Below are positions 24,151 through 33,757 of a DNA stretch of 64,000 nt, in pieces (position 1 is the stretch's first letter; each line of letters opens with the position of its first letter). Source of the DNA: Ochrobactrum teleogrylli (GTDB taxonomy: Bacteria; Pseudomonadota; Alphaproteobacteria; Rhizobiales; Rhizobiaceae). The translations under genes and the position numbers were made by a program. Below the pieces are notes generated by a model. That model was not told the origin of the DNA. It made no database searches and saw nothing but the letters and a program-made list of their open reading frames with translations. The stretch covers positions 437,869 through 501,868 of the forward strand of contig NZ_VEWL01000001.1 in assembly GCF_006376685.1 (NCBI RefSeq), read 5' to 3'.

Positions 24151-27100
24151 CTACGGCGCAGTGACCTCCATCATGCCAGTCGCCGTGCGCGCAGCATATT
24201 GCGGACGGTACATGTCCTCGACGGTCGCCGCCGGATGGGTGTAAAGCCCTGGCGTCACAGCACGCACGACATAGGCGAGAACAATCTGCTTTTTCTCACC
24301 TGCCGAGCGGTCAAACGCAGCGACGAAGCGATCATCGCGGAATTCGAGATGCGCGGCCTGCGTGCTTTCGAGCCATGGGAAGTTGCCGAGATCGGCACTC
24401 GAAACGAGGCCCGGATTGTCGAGTTCCAGACCGGCTGGCAGAAGATCGGTGACCAGCAGGCGCGACTGCCATTGTTGCAGATCGTCGATCTTCAACACCA
24501 CGACGAAACGCTCGTTCTGGTTGATGCTGGTGATGTTGGCTTCCTGTCCATCGAGCGTGTAATAGGCCCGCTCGATGTTGAAGCCTTCGCCACCGGCAGG
24601 CAGCGATTGCGCGGGCGGCGCAACGGCTGTTACCACCGCGTCCACTGTATCACTGCCCCTGTTTGTCAGAACAAGCGGTTCAGCTTCCAGCGCGTTGCCA
24701 TTGACGCGTTCGGAGAAAGCGCCTTCATGGGCCGTGCCGTTGATATCGAGATTGATCGATGCATTGTTCTCCTTGAGACCACGGGCTGCGAGCAGCATCC
24801 ACGCCTGATCCTGCGTGCTGAGATATTTCGCCTGGTCGCGTTCGTAACCAACCAGCGTGACAAGCGAAGGCAGCACTTTCGGCGCAGGCTTGCTTTCGGC
24901 GGCCAGCGCCAGCATGGCCGCGCCATCACGCAGCCGCGAACCATAATCGGAGCGATTATAGTCAAATGCCGTATTGGTGCTTGCCCGGTCGAGAGCGACG
25001 TTGAACACCCGGTCCGAACGCTGCTGGTCGCCATAAAGCGCCAGACCCGCAGCCAGTTGGGCAATCGCCATCGGGCTTGCAAAATTGTCGAGCTGCGTAT
25101 CCGCGTAATAACGCAGATCGCCGACCGAAGCCTTCTTGTTGCGCGCCAGCACATAGAGCGAGTAGGCGATTTCGTTGCCTTTTTCCTTGGCGTCGGTCGT
25201 ATAGCCGAGCGCATTTTGCAGGTTCGACAGCGACGAGAGCAGGGCTTCCTGCGGAACCACATAGCCCTTCTCGCGGGCACGGGTGAGGAAGTCGGTGACA
25301 TAGGCGTCAAGCCACAGGTCGCCGGAACCCGGTCCCCACAGGCCGAACGAACCGGACGAAGACTGATAGCTCAGCACGCGATAGATAGCGTCCTGCACGC
25401 GCTTCTTGAGTTCATCCTGGTCGCCAAGGCCAGCACTTGCTTCGGAGCCTGCCGCCATTTCACTCAAGTAAAGCAGGGGCAGGGCGCGGCTTGTCGTCTG
25501 CTCGGCGCAACCATATGGATAGCGGTCGAGCGCCATCAGAAGCGACGGCACGTCGAACGCCGCGCTGCGGGTGACACCAACGCTGACATAAGCGCCGTCG
25601 AGCAGGCTTTCGGAAAGCAAGCCGCCATCGATCTTGAGACTGCCACCATTGGCCGGAAGGCTGACCACCTGACGTGTCGTGACTGGCAGATCCACGGGGC
25701 GCACCGGCAGCGAAAGCTTCTGTTCGATGGCCAGTCCGGCATCATTGGCAAGGCGTATCGTAATATTGCCCTGTCCGGTCTTCTGCGCGTTGAGCGGCAC
25801 AGCGACGGATTGGCGTTTGCCACCGGCCAGCGCAAGCGTGTCGGGATAAGAGCCGATTTCCGTGCCGAGATTGTCGCTCGTTTCGACGCTAAGACGGTAA
25901 TTTCCATCGGGCGCGTCCGTATTGGCGATATCGAGGCGCAGTGTCGCCTGATCTCCCGGCGCCATGAAGCGCGGCAGACCAGCCGTAATGACCACCGGAT
26001 CGCGCACGATCACATCGCTGGAAGCGTGGCCCACGGCCTTGGCTGTCCAAGCTACGGCCATGACGCGGACGGTGCCGTTGAATTGCGGAATATCGAAATC
26101 AATGGTTGCCTTGCCATCGCTATCCAGCTCGACCGGGCCGGAGAAAAGCGCGACCAGCTTTTCAGTCGGCGGGCTGCCTTCAGCTGCCATGTTGCCGCCG
26201 TCGCCGCCGGTGCGCAGCTTGCCGGTGGTGCCCAGCGAACCATCGATAAGGCGTCCATACATATCGCGCAGTTCAAGACCGAGCTGGCGCTGGCCGAAGA
26301 ACCAGTTGTCTGGATTAGGCGGCTGATAGCGTGTCAGGTTCAGAATGCCGACATCGACAGCGGCGACCATGACATAGGCCTGCTCGCCGCCTGCATTTTC
26401 CACAGAAACGGGAACCGAGAGCGTGCCGCGCGGAGTGGCTTTCTCCGGTGGCGTCAGCTTGACGGCCAGTTGCTTGTCGGCAGGATCAACCTTCAGCCAT
26501 TTGAGGCCAATAGCACGGGCGGGCATGCGGCTTTCCTGCGCGCTGCCCGGACGGAACAGCGTTGCAGTGACGTAAGCGCCAGCGCCCCAGTCTTCGCCGA
26601 CTGGAATGTCGATGGTTGCACCATCCGCCGAAACACTTTCGCTGATGGTCGTCAGCAGCTTTTCTGCGCCGATGGTGATCAGCAGTTCACCGGCAAAACG
26701 TGGGCTGACCTTCAGCTTGGCGGTTTCACCGGCTGCATAATGATCCTTGTCGAGCGCGATTTCGAGGCCGTCGGGCGTTTCCGTCGAGGTTGCGGCCACA
26801 TACCAGCCCGCGTCGAATTCGTAGCTTGAAGCCGGACCCGAAGCATCGCCAGTCTCGATTTCAAGGCGATAGCGGCCCCAATCGACCGGCTGGGTGATGC
26901 TGGCTTCAGCATCGGCCTTGAGGTCGATCTTGCCGGTTGCAACCGACTTGGTGAATGTGACCGGCTCGTAGTTCCAGCTATTGCCGCTGCGATACCACTG
27001 GTAATTGCGCTCGACCTTAACCAGCGACCAGACCGCACCGTCGAGGTTGGTGCGGTTGCCCTTGGCGTCGGAAGCGATGAAGCTGAATTTTGCGGTGCCG

Positions 27101-29685
27101 CCTTGCGGTACTTCATCGCCGGAAAAATCCGGCCGGATGCCGATCATCGATCCTTGCGGCCGAACGGCAAGGTCAAGCTTGCGTTCCACAGCACGACCGC
27201 CGCTTTCGCGCATGCGAACGGTGACGGCTGCATTGATCAGACGGGTGGTGGATGGCAGGTCATCAATCACGACCGGGAATGTCGCCTTGCCATCGTCGCC
27301 AACCTTGGGCAGTTGGTCGAGTGGCAGACGGGTAGCTTCGCCCTGACCTTCATCGGCCAGACCGAAATAATAGCCCTTGAAACGGTCCCAGTCGCGCTTG
27401 GTCGAAAGCGTGACTTCGCCTTCCAGCGCCAGACCGGCTGCGGGCGCACCATAAAGGAAGCGTCCATCGACAGTCACATTGGCAGCTTCGCCGCTCGCAA
27501 TTTCCGGCTTGTCCGATGTCAGGTCGAACTCGATGCGGTCTGGCACGAAATCTTCAACCAGGAACATCTGCGATGCGACCGCCGGTTGCTTGGGGTCGGT
27601 GTAGATATTCAGGTTCCATGTACCACGCATGGCATTGGCGGGCAGTGTCAGGTCGACGGAATGTCCACCAGCCTTGCTGCTGTCCGAGACGAGGCGGCGG
27701 TCTTCCACGCCGTCTGGGCGCGTGAAGATGAAGGTCAGCGGCAGATTGTCCACGGCGAGCGACGCATCGTCCCGGGCAAGGGCAGCGGCATGAACCACTT
27801 CGCCTGCACGATAGATGCCGCGTTCGGTCCAGGCATAGACGTCGAGCGCCTTGGGCGCTGCACGACCGGTGACGCCGCGATCCGAGAGGTCGAAGCCAGC
27901 ACGCGCCATATCGAGGAAGACGAAATCGTCTTCGCCCTGATTGGCCATCATGACGGCGGGAACCATGCCGCCGGAGCCGCGGGTGAGACCGGCGGTAAAG
28001 GTGGCGCGACCATCGCTATCGGTTGTCGCTTCACCCAGCACTTCATTGTTGCGGGCCAGCAGCGTCAGCTTGACGCCGGAAAGGGGCTCAGCCGTTTCAA
28101 GTGATCGCGCGAAGACATTGATGCCATCCTGACCGGTATAGGTCGAAAGGCCGATATCCGATACGACGAACCATTGCGTCGCCTTGGTGTCATAGCTTTC
28201 ACCGCTTGCCTTGATCGGTTCTGCCGTTAGCACATAAACGCCCGGCTTGCGCTGCGGCAGTGCTTCATCGATGGGGAAACTGGTGGTGGCTTCCTTGTTC
28301 AGCTCGCCGCCAGTCGTTTCGATCTCACCCTCCCAGACGGGCGCGCCCATCTGGTCGGAAACCGTGCTGACATCATAGCCGTCGAGCTGACGCAGAAACT
28401 GATAACCAGACAGAAGCTGCGCCAAGGAGCGGTCGCCGATGCGATAGAGCTTTACCTTGGCCGCATCCATATTCACGCTGACCAGCGGAATGCCACGACG
28501 CGCCTTGGCAGGCAACACAAAGCTGTCGCCAGTAAAGCGTACCGAGGGCGCGCGGTCCTGCACATAGACAGACAGGGTTACCGGCGCTGGCAGCGTTTCG
28601 CCAATGGCGGCAGGCAAGCCGGCGCGGAACGTCACGCTATAGGTGCGGCCGTGTTCCAGACCTTCGACACAAATCTGGCGATCCTTGGCTTCAATCGCCT
28701 TGGGCGCAGCGCTATCCAGCGTCACGAAGCTGGAGTAATCGGCACCGCTCTTGACCAGTTCTTCGGAAAACTGGGCGCAGATACGCGGCGATGCATTGTC
28801 ATTATCGACACTGTGGTCAACAATGCGGAAACCCTTGCGAGCCTTGAGGTCTTCATAGGCGGCGCGAACGGAGGCTGAATTGACGAGATTGAGGCTCGCA
28901 TCATAAGCCTGAAGGGCAGGGCGGGACAGTTCGCGACGGTCAAGCGCCTGCGCCATCGCGTTCAGCGCGTCGGCGCGCGCGGCCTTGCTGCGCGAGGTCT
29001 GATAGCCGTTCCAGGCTGCTGAAGTGGCGTCGCGTTTGAACTTGGCCGTCTCTTCGCTGTTGGAAGGCTCGGTCGCCAAAGTGGCGAGAGCAAGCCCGGT
29101 CCAGAGCGCGCTGTCGTCAGGAGCAGCACCCGCTGCGGCTGCAAACTTTTCCATCGCCGTGCGCGGGTCGCTGTTGGCGAGCGCCGTGGCTGCATCGGCC
29201 TTCAGGGTGCTGAGGCCCTCGCTGCTGTCGGCAGCCAGGATAGAGGTGCGGAAACGGCGCGCTTCGTCGACAAGATTGTCAGCGAAGAAGGTGATGGCCG
29301 GTGGGGCACCAATGTCAGCTTTGGCGGTGTCCTTGGCCGCGCCCGATACAACCTTACCCGCAATGGAACCGACAGAGGGATTGAGCTTGTTGAAATCCGT
29401 CTTGAGGAAGCACCACTTCACCTTCGGATTATAGGTGAAGGCACGGCAGGCATTGTCACCGAGGCAGGTGCTCTTGCACTGGTCCAGCGTGAGGTTCTTC
29501 TGGGTGCGCAGGTCGAAGCCGAAATAATCGCTATCTTCAGTTATCTCGATACGGCGCGTTTCAGCGGCGTTCGAAGGCGCAGGCGCAATCGCAAGCCCTG
29601 CGGTCAAACCGGTGATTGCAGCCAGCGTCAGGAAAATCTGTGCCGATAGCGCACGCCCGAGTTGCCGTTTGAAACCGTTAAGCAT
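24151..29685 (-). CDS. Alpha-2-macroglobulin family protein with N-terminal PAN domain
   Basis: 1844 aa, ATG 29685 with AAGGAGAGG upstream. A signal peptide covers about residues 1-40 (LTLAAITGLTAGLAIAP...NAA); there is no lipobox Cys, unlike E. coli YfhM. A Cys-rich PAN/apple domain (about 44-115; CKSTC, CRAFTYNP, KWCFLK) is followed by a short helical stretch, MG repeats, and the thioester motif GCAEQ near residue 1393. Bacterial macroglobulins trap invading proteases in the periplasm, with the Cys-Gln thioester forming a covalent bond. It is upstream of and co-transcribed with pbpC. The fused PAN domain is less usual and may attach the protein to a glycan or partner protein. Confidence 0.93.
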   Translation of the reverse strand: MLNGFKRQLGRALSAQIFLTLAAITGLTAGLAIAPAPSNAAETRRIEITEDSDYFGFDLRTQKNLTLDQCKSTCLGDNACRAFTYNPKVKWCFLKTDFNKLNPSVGSIAGKVVSGAAKDTAKADIGAPPAITFFADNLVDEARRFRTSILAADSSEGLSTLKADAATALANSDPRTAMEKFAAAAGAAPDDSALWTGLALATLATEPSNSEETAKFKRDATSAAWNGYQTSRSKAARADALNAMAQALDRRELSRPALQAYDASLNLVNSASVRAAYEDLKARKGFRIVDHSVDNDNASPRICAQFSEELVKSGADYSSFVTLDSAAPKAIEAKDRQICVEGLEHGRTYSVTFRAGLPAAIGETLPAPVTLSVYVQDRAPSVRFTGDSFVLPAKARRGIPLVSVNMDAAKVKLYRIGDRSLAQLLSGYQFLRQLDGYDVSTVSDQMGAPVWEGEIETTGGELNKEATTSFPIDEALPQRKPGVYVLTAEPIKASGESYDTKATQWFVVSDIGLSTYTGQDGINVFARSLETAEPLSGVKLTLLARNNEVLGEATTDSDGRATFTAGLTRGSGGMVPAVMMANQGEDDFVFLDMARAGFDLSDRGVTGRAAPKALDVYAWTERGIYRAGEVVHAAALARDDASLAVDNLPLTFIFTRPDGVEDRRLVSDSSKAGGHSVDLTLPANAMRGTWNLNIYTDPKQPAVASQMFLVEDFVPDRIEFDLTSDKPEIASGEAANVTVDGRFLYGAPAAGLALEGEVTLSTKRDWDRFKGYYFGLADEGQGEATRLPLDQLPKVGDDGKATFPVVIDDLPSTTRLINAAVTVRMRESGGRAVERKLDLAVRPQGSMIGIRPDFSGDEVPQGGTAKFSFIASDAKGNRTNLDGAVWSLVKVERNYQWYRSGNSWNYEPVTFTKSVATGKIDLKADAEASITQPVDWGRYRLEIETGDASGPASSYEFDAGWYVAATSTETPDGLEIALDKDHYAAGETAKLKVSPRFAGELLITIGAEKLLTTISESVSADGATIDIPVGEDWGAGAYVTATLFRPGSAQESRMPARAIGLKWLKVDPADKQLAVKLTPPEKATPRGTLSVPVSVENAGGEQAYVMVAAVDVGILNLTRYQPPNPDNWFFGQRQLGLELRDMYGRLIDGSLGTTGKLRTGGDGGNMAAEGSPPTEKLVALFSGPVELDSDGKATIDFDIPQFNGTVRVMAVAWTAKAVGHASSDVIVRDPVVITAGLPRFMAPGDQATLRLDIANTDAPDGNYRLSVETSDNLGTEIGSYPDTLALAGGKRQSVAVPLNAQKTGQGNITIRLANDAGLAIEQKLSLPVRPVDLPVTTRQVVSLPANGGSLKIDGGLLSESLLDGAYVSVGVTRSAAFDVPSLLMALDRYPYGCAEQTTSRALPLLYLSEMAAGSEASAGLGDQDELKKRVQDAIYRVLSYQSSSGSFGLWGPGSGDLWLDAYVTDFLTRAREKGYVVPQEALLSSLSNLQNALGYTTDAKEKGNEIAYSLYVLARNKKASVGDLRYYADTQLDNFASPMAIAQLAAGLALYGDQQRSDRVFNVALDRASTNTAFDYNRSDYGSRLRDGAAMLALAAESKPAPKVLPSLVTLVGYERDQAKYLSTQDQAWMLLAARGLKENNASINLDINGTAHEGAFSERVNGNALEAEPLVLTNRGSDTVDAVVTAVAPPAQSLPAGGEGFNIERAYYTLDGQEANITSINQNERFVVVLKIDDLQQWQSRLLVTDLLPAGLELDNPGLVSSADLGNFPWLESTQAAHLEFRDDRFVAAFDRSAGEKKQIVLAYVVRAVTPGLYTHPAATVEDMYRPQYAARTATGMMEVTAP

Positions 29686-29954
29686 CTGCCTCTCCTTGCG
29701 ATTTCATGCCCGACCAATGTCCCCTGGAAGAGCGGAAAGAATCCGCGTCATGTGAAGCTTGCGCACAACCCAGAGTCAAGCTGCTTCGCTAATATATACA
29801 ATGTTCTATTATCATCACTCGCAATTATGACGGCTGTTCTGCGGCGTGCAAATTGAATGAGACGTGTCGCGATTGAGACTGAGCATTGCTCCCATCGCCG
29901 TTACGTTTTCACTTCTGACATCTTCGTTTGTTGTCCAACCTGGAGGAGGTAGAC
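29686..29954. promoter_or_regulatory. Divergent promoter region, macroglobulin gene / formaldehyde dehydrogenase
   Basis: 269 bases between two divergent starts. The middle part (29790-29830) is AT-rich. Strong ribosome sites lie at both ends (AAGGAGAGG on the minus side and GGAGGAGG on the plus side). I found no clear operator. Confidence 0.5.
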
Positions 29955-31145
29955 ATGAGCAGGAACCGTGGCGTCGTCTATATGCGACCCGGAAAAGTCG
30001 AAGTCCGTGATATCGAAGACCCGGTGCTGTCTGCACCTGATGGGAGGAAACTCGGTCACGGTGTCATTCTCAAAGTCATCTCGACCAATATATGCGGGTC
30101 GGACCAGCATATGGTGCGCGGTCGCACGACGGCGATGCCCGGACTTGTGCTTGGTCATGAGATTACCGGCGAGATCATCGAAAAGGGCGCAGATGTCGAG
30201 ATGCTTGATGTCGGCGATATCGTATCCGTGCCGTTCAATGTTGCCTGTGGTCGCTGCCGTTGCTGCAAGGAGCAGGACACAGGCGTCTGCCTGACCGTCA
30301 ATCCGTCACGCGCTGGCGGCGCCTATGGCTACGTCGATATGGGTGGCTGGATCGGCGGGCAGGCCCGCTATGTCATGGTGCCTTACGCCGATTTCAATCT
30401 GCTGAAATTCCCGGATCGCGACCGGGCGATGGAGAAAATTCGCGATCTGACCATGTTGTCGGATATTCTGCCAACGGGCTTTCACGGCGCGGTCAAGGCG
30501 GGTGTCGGTGTCGGTTCGGTGGTCTATGTGGCCGGTGCCGGACCTGTCGGGCTGGCGGCGGCGGCTTCCGCGCGCATTCTTGGCGCTGCCGTCGTGATGG
30601 TCGGAGACTTCAACAAGGAACGTCTGGAACATGCCCGCAAGGTCGGGTTCGAGCCGATCGACCTTTCCGCCAGCGACCGTCTGGGCGACATGATTGCGGA
30701 AGTCACCGGCAGCAACGAGGTTGACAGCGCCATTGACGCGGTGGGCTTCGAAGCCAGAGGCCATAGCGGTGGTGAGCAGCCTGCCATCGTGCTGAACCAG
30801 ATGATGGAAATCACCCGTCCCGCCGGGTCCGTTGGTATTCCGGGACTTTACGTGACGGAAGATCCGGGCGCGGTGGACGGCGCGGCCAAACAGGGAAGCC
30901 TGTCGCTTCGTTTCGGGCTTGGCTGGGCCAAGGCGCAATCGTTCCACACCGGGCAGACGCCGGTGTTGAAATATAACCGGCAACTGATGCAGGCGATCCT
31001 GCACGGGCGTTTGAATATTGCCGAAATCGTCAATGCGGAAGTCATTTCGCTTGAAGATGCGGCAGCCGGTTATGAAAGCTTCGATCAGGGTGTGGCGAAA
31101 AAGTTCGTCTTGGATCCGCACGGTTTGCTCGGCAAAGCCGCGTAA
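29955..31145 (+). CDS. fdhA: Glutathione-independent formaldehyde dehydrogenase (zinc alcohol dehydrogenase family)
   Basis: 396 aa from ATG 29955, directly behind GGAGGAGG; a longer frame starting 27 bases earlier would bury that site. The catalytic zinc Cys lies in CGSDQHMVRG with LGHE, the structural zinc lobe is CGRCRCCKEQDTGVC with the Cys spacing of Pseudomonas putida formaldehyde dehydrogenase, and the NAD fold is VYVAGAGPVGLAAA. The long C-terminal region with SLRFGLGWAKAQSFHTGQTPV is typical of this subgroup. It oxidises formaldehyde to formate with tightly bound NAD and may also dismutate aldehydes. It appears to be a single-gene unit, with a hairpin after the stop. Confidence 0.9.
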   Translation: MSRNRGVVYMRPGKVEVRDIEDPVLSAPDGRKLGHGVILKVISTNICGSDQHMVRGRTTAMPGLVLGHEITGEIIEKGADVEMLDVGDIVSVPFNVACGRCRCCKEQDTGVCLTVNPSRAGGAYGYVDMGGWIGGQARYVMVPYADFNLLKFPDRDRAMEKIRDLTMLSDILPTGFHGAVKAGVGVGSVVYVAGAGPVGLAAAASARILGAAVVMVGDFNKERLEHARKVGFEPIDLSASDRLGDMIAEVTGSNEVDSAIDAVGFEARGHSGGEQPAIVLNQMMEITRPAGSVGIPGLYVTEDPGAVDGAAKQGSLSLRFGLGWAKAQSFHTGQTPVLKYNRQLMQAILHGRLNIAEIVNAEVISLEDAAAGYESFDQGVAKKFVLDPHGLLGKAA

Positions 31146-31156
31146 TCCTGCGAAAC

Positions 31157-31190
31157 ACAGAAGCGCTGCGCCCCCGCGTGGCGCTTCTGT
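31157..31190 (+). terminator. Possible terminator hairpin after fdhA
   Basis: ACAGAAGCGC (31157-31166) pairs perfectly with GCGCTTCTGT (31181-31190), with a 14-base GC-rich loop. It lies 12 bases after the stop, but the T run after it is poor (TGTCG), so efficient factor-independent termination is uncertain. Confidence 0.5.
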
Positions 31191-31253
31191 TGTCGCCTAT
31201 TCCCCGCAGCTACGTTAAATAAGTGACAGTAGCGACGATGCGGAGATTCCAAC

Positions 31254-31604
31254 TTGACCGATATTCGCCTCAAACGGATCTACGAAGCGCCATCACCTGA
31301 TGATGGCTACCGGGTTCTGGTTGATCGTGTCTGGCCGCGCGGCATGACCAAGGAGAAGGCCGCCATCGATCTCTGGGCAAAAGATGTTGCTCCATCTACA
31401 GACCTTCGCAAATGGTTCGATCATGATCCCGCGAAGTGGGAAGAGTTTCAAAAACGCTATCACCGCGAGTTGCAAAATAAAATGCCGGATCTCACAGCAC
31501 TGGTTGCCAAGGCCGGTGATGCGCCGCTGACTTTACTCTATGGCGCGAAGGACGAGGAACACAATCAGGCCGTCGTGCTGCATGAATTCTTGCAGACTAT
31601 CTGA
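31254..31604 (+). CDS. DUF488 family protein
   Basis: 116 aa. The start is TTG 31254 with CGGAG nine bases upstream; no ATG lies nearby in frame. It has the DUF488 hallmark VLVDRVWPRGMTKEKA followed by WAKDVAPSTDLRKWFDHDPAKWEEF, and TLLYGAKDEEHNQAVVL near the end. The family is small, soluble and widespread, with no agreed biochemical role. The full length matches the short DUF488 type. It lies between fdhA (108 bases upstream) and a convergent MarR gene 17 bases downstream. Confidence 0.88.
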   Translation: MTDIRLKRIYEAPSPDDGYRVLVDRVWPRGMTKEKAAIDLWAKDVAPSTDLRKWFDHDPAKWEEFQKRYHRELQNKMPDLTALVAKAGDAPLTLLYGAKDEEHNQAVVLHEFLQTI

Positions 31605-31621
31605 GGCCGAGTTTTGGAACT

Positions 31622-32071
31622 TTAGAACGACAGCGCAATCAGATCGCTGCGAATTTGATCGCCATTGCCTTGCGACAGGTTCTTTTCGATTTCCGCATGC
31701 GTGGAGGTCCAGATGGGGACAGCGGCAGCCAGTGCCGCTTTGCCTTCCGGTGTCAGTTGCAGCAGGCGCTCACGCCGGTCAGCGGGATTGACCAGTATTT
31801 CCACCCAGCCCTGCCTTTGCAGCGGCTTTAAAGCGGCGGTGAGGGTGGTCTGATCCATTGCCAGCAATTCGGCAACCGGCTTCATTGGCGGCGGCGAGGG
31901 CCGATTGAGCGACATCATCAGGGAGAATTGCCCATTCGTCATGCCAGCCGGACGAAGTGCTTCGTCAAAACGCCGTGCAAGCGCGCGGGCCGCGCGCTGA
32001 ACATGCAGACAAAGGCAGGTGTCTCTGACCAATAGGGTTGTTTCAAAAGGAACTTCGGCAGCGTTTGACAT
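31622..32071 (-). CDS. MarR-family transcriptional regulator
   Basis: 149 aa. It has the typical MarR winged helix: LARRFDEALRPAGMTNGQFSLM, the recognition helix in MDQTTLTAALKPLQRQGWV, and the wing NPADRRERLLQLTPEG. A pair of Cys residues near the N-terminus (DTCLCLHVQRAARA) could sense oxidants. It is divergent from the DUF899/VOC genes, with a perfect ATTGATATCAAT palindrome 12 bases before its own start. It therefore probably represses both itself and the divergent pair. Confidence 0.9.
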   Translation of the reverse strand: MSNAAEVPFETTLLVRDTCLCLHVQRAARALARRFDEALRPAGMTNGQFSLMMSLNRPSPPPMKPVAELLAMDQTTLTAALKPLQRQGWVEILVNPADRRERLLQLTPEGKAALAAAVPIWTSTHAEIEKNLSQGNGDQIRSDLIALSF

Positions 32072-32082
32072 GATCCATTAAT

Positions 32083-32094
32083 ATTGATATCAAT
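32083..32094. promoter_or_regulatory. Palindrome ATTGATATCAAT in the marR/DUF899 divergent region
   Basis: A perfect 12-bp palindrome with AT-rich flanks, 12 bases from the marR start and 72 from the DUF899 start. It is the likely operator of the adjacent MarR protein. Confidence 0.6.
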
Positions 32095-32165
32095 GTAAAT
32101 CGTCAAGCTAATATCCTATAAAAACTGGGCGTTTTACCATCCGGGGGCGGAGGAGGACTTGCATC

Positions 32166-32891
32166 ATGAATGAAGTCGTATCCCGCGAAGTCTGGCTGGA
32201 GGCGCGGCGCGCGCTTTTGGCCAGAGAAAAGGAAGCGACGCATCTTCGCGATCGCGTCAATCAGGAAAGACAGGCGCTGCCCTGGGTCAAGGTGGAGAAA
32301 GACTATGTCTTCGACACCCCGACAGGACGCCGAACGCTGGCAGAGCTTTTTGACGGACGCAGCCAGCTGGTCGTCTATCACTTCATGTTCGGGCCGGAAT
32401 GGGAGCAGGGCTGCGTCGGCTGTTCATTCCTGGCCGACAATCTCGACGGCGCGCTGCCCCATCTCAACAATCACGATGTCACGCTCATTGCCGTTTCGCG
32501 TGGGCCGCTTGCGAAGCTTGAAGACTACAAGCGCCGCATGGGCTGGCACTTTCCATGGGTGTCGTCCTATGGCGGTGATTTCAACTTCGATTTCCATGTA
32601 TCGTTCGACAAGGCCGAGATCGAAGAAGGGCGCGTCTTCTACAATTTCGACAAGCTGCCGCCGGAACAGGCGCATGATGAACTGCCCGGTATGAGCGCCT
32701 TCATCAAGGCCGACGACGGCACGATCTACCATACCTATTCCAGCTATGCGCGCGGCATTGAGGAGTGGATCAGCACACTCATGATCCTCGACCGCGCACC
32801 CAAAGGACGCAACGAAGACAGCACCATGCATTTCGTGAGGCGCCACGATGAATATGCCGCGCCTGCAGCAAACCACAGCTGCTGCAGTTGA
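32166..32891 (+). CDS. DUF899 family thioredoxin-like protein
   Basis: 241 aa, ATG 32166 after GGAGGAGGA. The family signature is visible: WLEARRALLAREKEATHLRD at the start, LVVYHFMFGPEWEQGCVGCSF with a CxxC where thioredoxins have their redox pair, and DELPGMSAFIKADDGTIYHTYSSYARG. These proteins have a thioredoxin fold and no firm substrate. The C-terminus ends in SCCS. It lies divergent from a MarR gene and 31 bases before a VOC gene. The trio suggests a response to a reactive chemical. Confidence 0.88.
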   Translation: MNEVVSREVWLEARRALLAREKEATHLRDRVNQERQALPWVKVEKDYVFDTPTGRRTLAELFDGRSQLVVYHFMFGPEWEQGCVGCSFLADNLDGALPHLNNHDVTLIAVSRGPLAKLEDYKRRMGWHFPWVSSYGGDFNFDFHVSFDKAEIEEGRVFYNFDKLPPEQAHDELPGMSAFIKADDGTIYHTYSSYARGIEEWISTLMILDRAPKGRNEDSTMHFVRRHDEYAAPAANHSCCS

Positions 32892-32922
32892 ACGCCAAAA
32901 TCAAATTCTGGGAGGAATGACA

Positions 32923-33699
32923 ATGAATAACAGAGCATCACCGTTCGTCTGGTACGAACTGATGACTGAAGATGCCGCCGAGGCCGCAAATTTTTACGGC
33001 AAGGTCGTCGGCTGGAACACGAAAGACTCAGGTGTTCCCGGCGTGAACTACACGCTGTTTGAAGCACCGGGTTGTGCGGTTGCCGGTATGATGGCGCTTT
33101 CCGATATGCCGAGCGAAAATTGTGACACAAAGCCCGGCTGGCTTGGCTATATCGGCGTGGCCGACGTAGACGCCATGTCCGAGAAGGTCACAGCCGCAGG
33201 CGGCAAAATCCTGCAACCGGCTCATGATATCCCAAGCGTCGGGCGATTTGCTGTCGTGGCAGACCCTCAAGGCTCGGTCTTTGCGCTGTTCGAGCCGAAA
33301 GACCCGCCGGAGCCTCCGGCTGATTTCGGTTCGCGCAAGGTGGGCCATCCGAGCTGGCATGAGCTTTATGCCAAGAATGGCGAAGAAGCCTTTGGTTTCT
33401 ATGAGAAAGTGTTTGGCTGGAAGCTGGCGCGCGACTTCGATATGGGCGCAATGGGCAAATATAAGATCTTTAGCGTAAACGGAGCAGATGCGGGCGGCAT
33501 CATGACCGCACCGCCGAATGTGCCAAATGGCTGGGGCTTTTATTTCATGGTGGATGGAACGAACGCTGCTGCCGAACGTGTGAAATCGCTGGGCGGTACA
33601 GTAACATTCGGGCCAACAGAAGTGCCGAATGGCGAGTGGATCATCCAGTGTCTTGACCCGAAGGGCGTGGCCTTCTCGCTGGTTTCAGCGACGCAATAA
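32923..33699 (+). CDS. VOC superfamily protein with two glyoxalase-like domains
   Basis: 258 aa. I start it at ATG 32923, seven bases after GGGAGGA; the frame is open further upstream, but those starts overlap the DUF899 gene or lie too close to the ribosome site. Two tandem VOC domains are seen: residues 1-120 (FVWYELMTEDAAEAANFYGKVVGW cut by a strand) and 135-258 (SWHELYAKNGEEAFGFYEKVFGW). Such proteins bind small metabolites or metal-activated substrates; this subgroup is often annotated as a hydroxylase or antibiotic-resistance relative without proof. It shares a transcript with DUF899. Confidence 0.9.
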   Translation: MNNRASPFVWYELMTEDAAEAANFYGKVVGWNTKDSGVPGVNYTLFEAPGCAVAGMMALSDMPSENCDTKPGWLGYIGVADVDAMSEKVTAAGGKILQPAHDIPSVGRFAVVADPQGSVFALFEPKDPPEPPADFGSRKVGHPSWHELYAKNGEEAFGFYEKVFGWKLARDFDMGAMGKYKIFSVNGADAGGIMTAPPNVPNGWGFYFMVDGTNAAAERVKSLGGTVTFGPTEVPNGEWIIQCLDPKGVAFSLVSATQ

Positions 33700-33757
33700 A
33701 AGGTATGCGCGAAAGCGCATGAAACTTCTAAATCCATGGGCGGCTTCTGGTTTTACG

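Noticed and set aside
23995-26829. Long open frame of 944 codons on the plus strand opposite the macroglobulin gene
   Set aside because: It mirrors the codon pattern of the minus-strand gene, has no domain or proper ribosome site, and is a normal antisense frame in GC-rich DNA.
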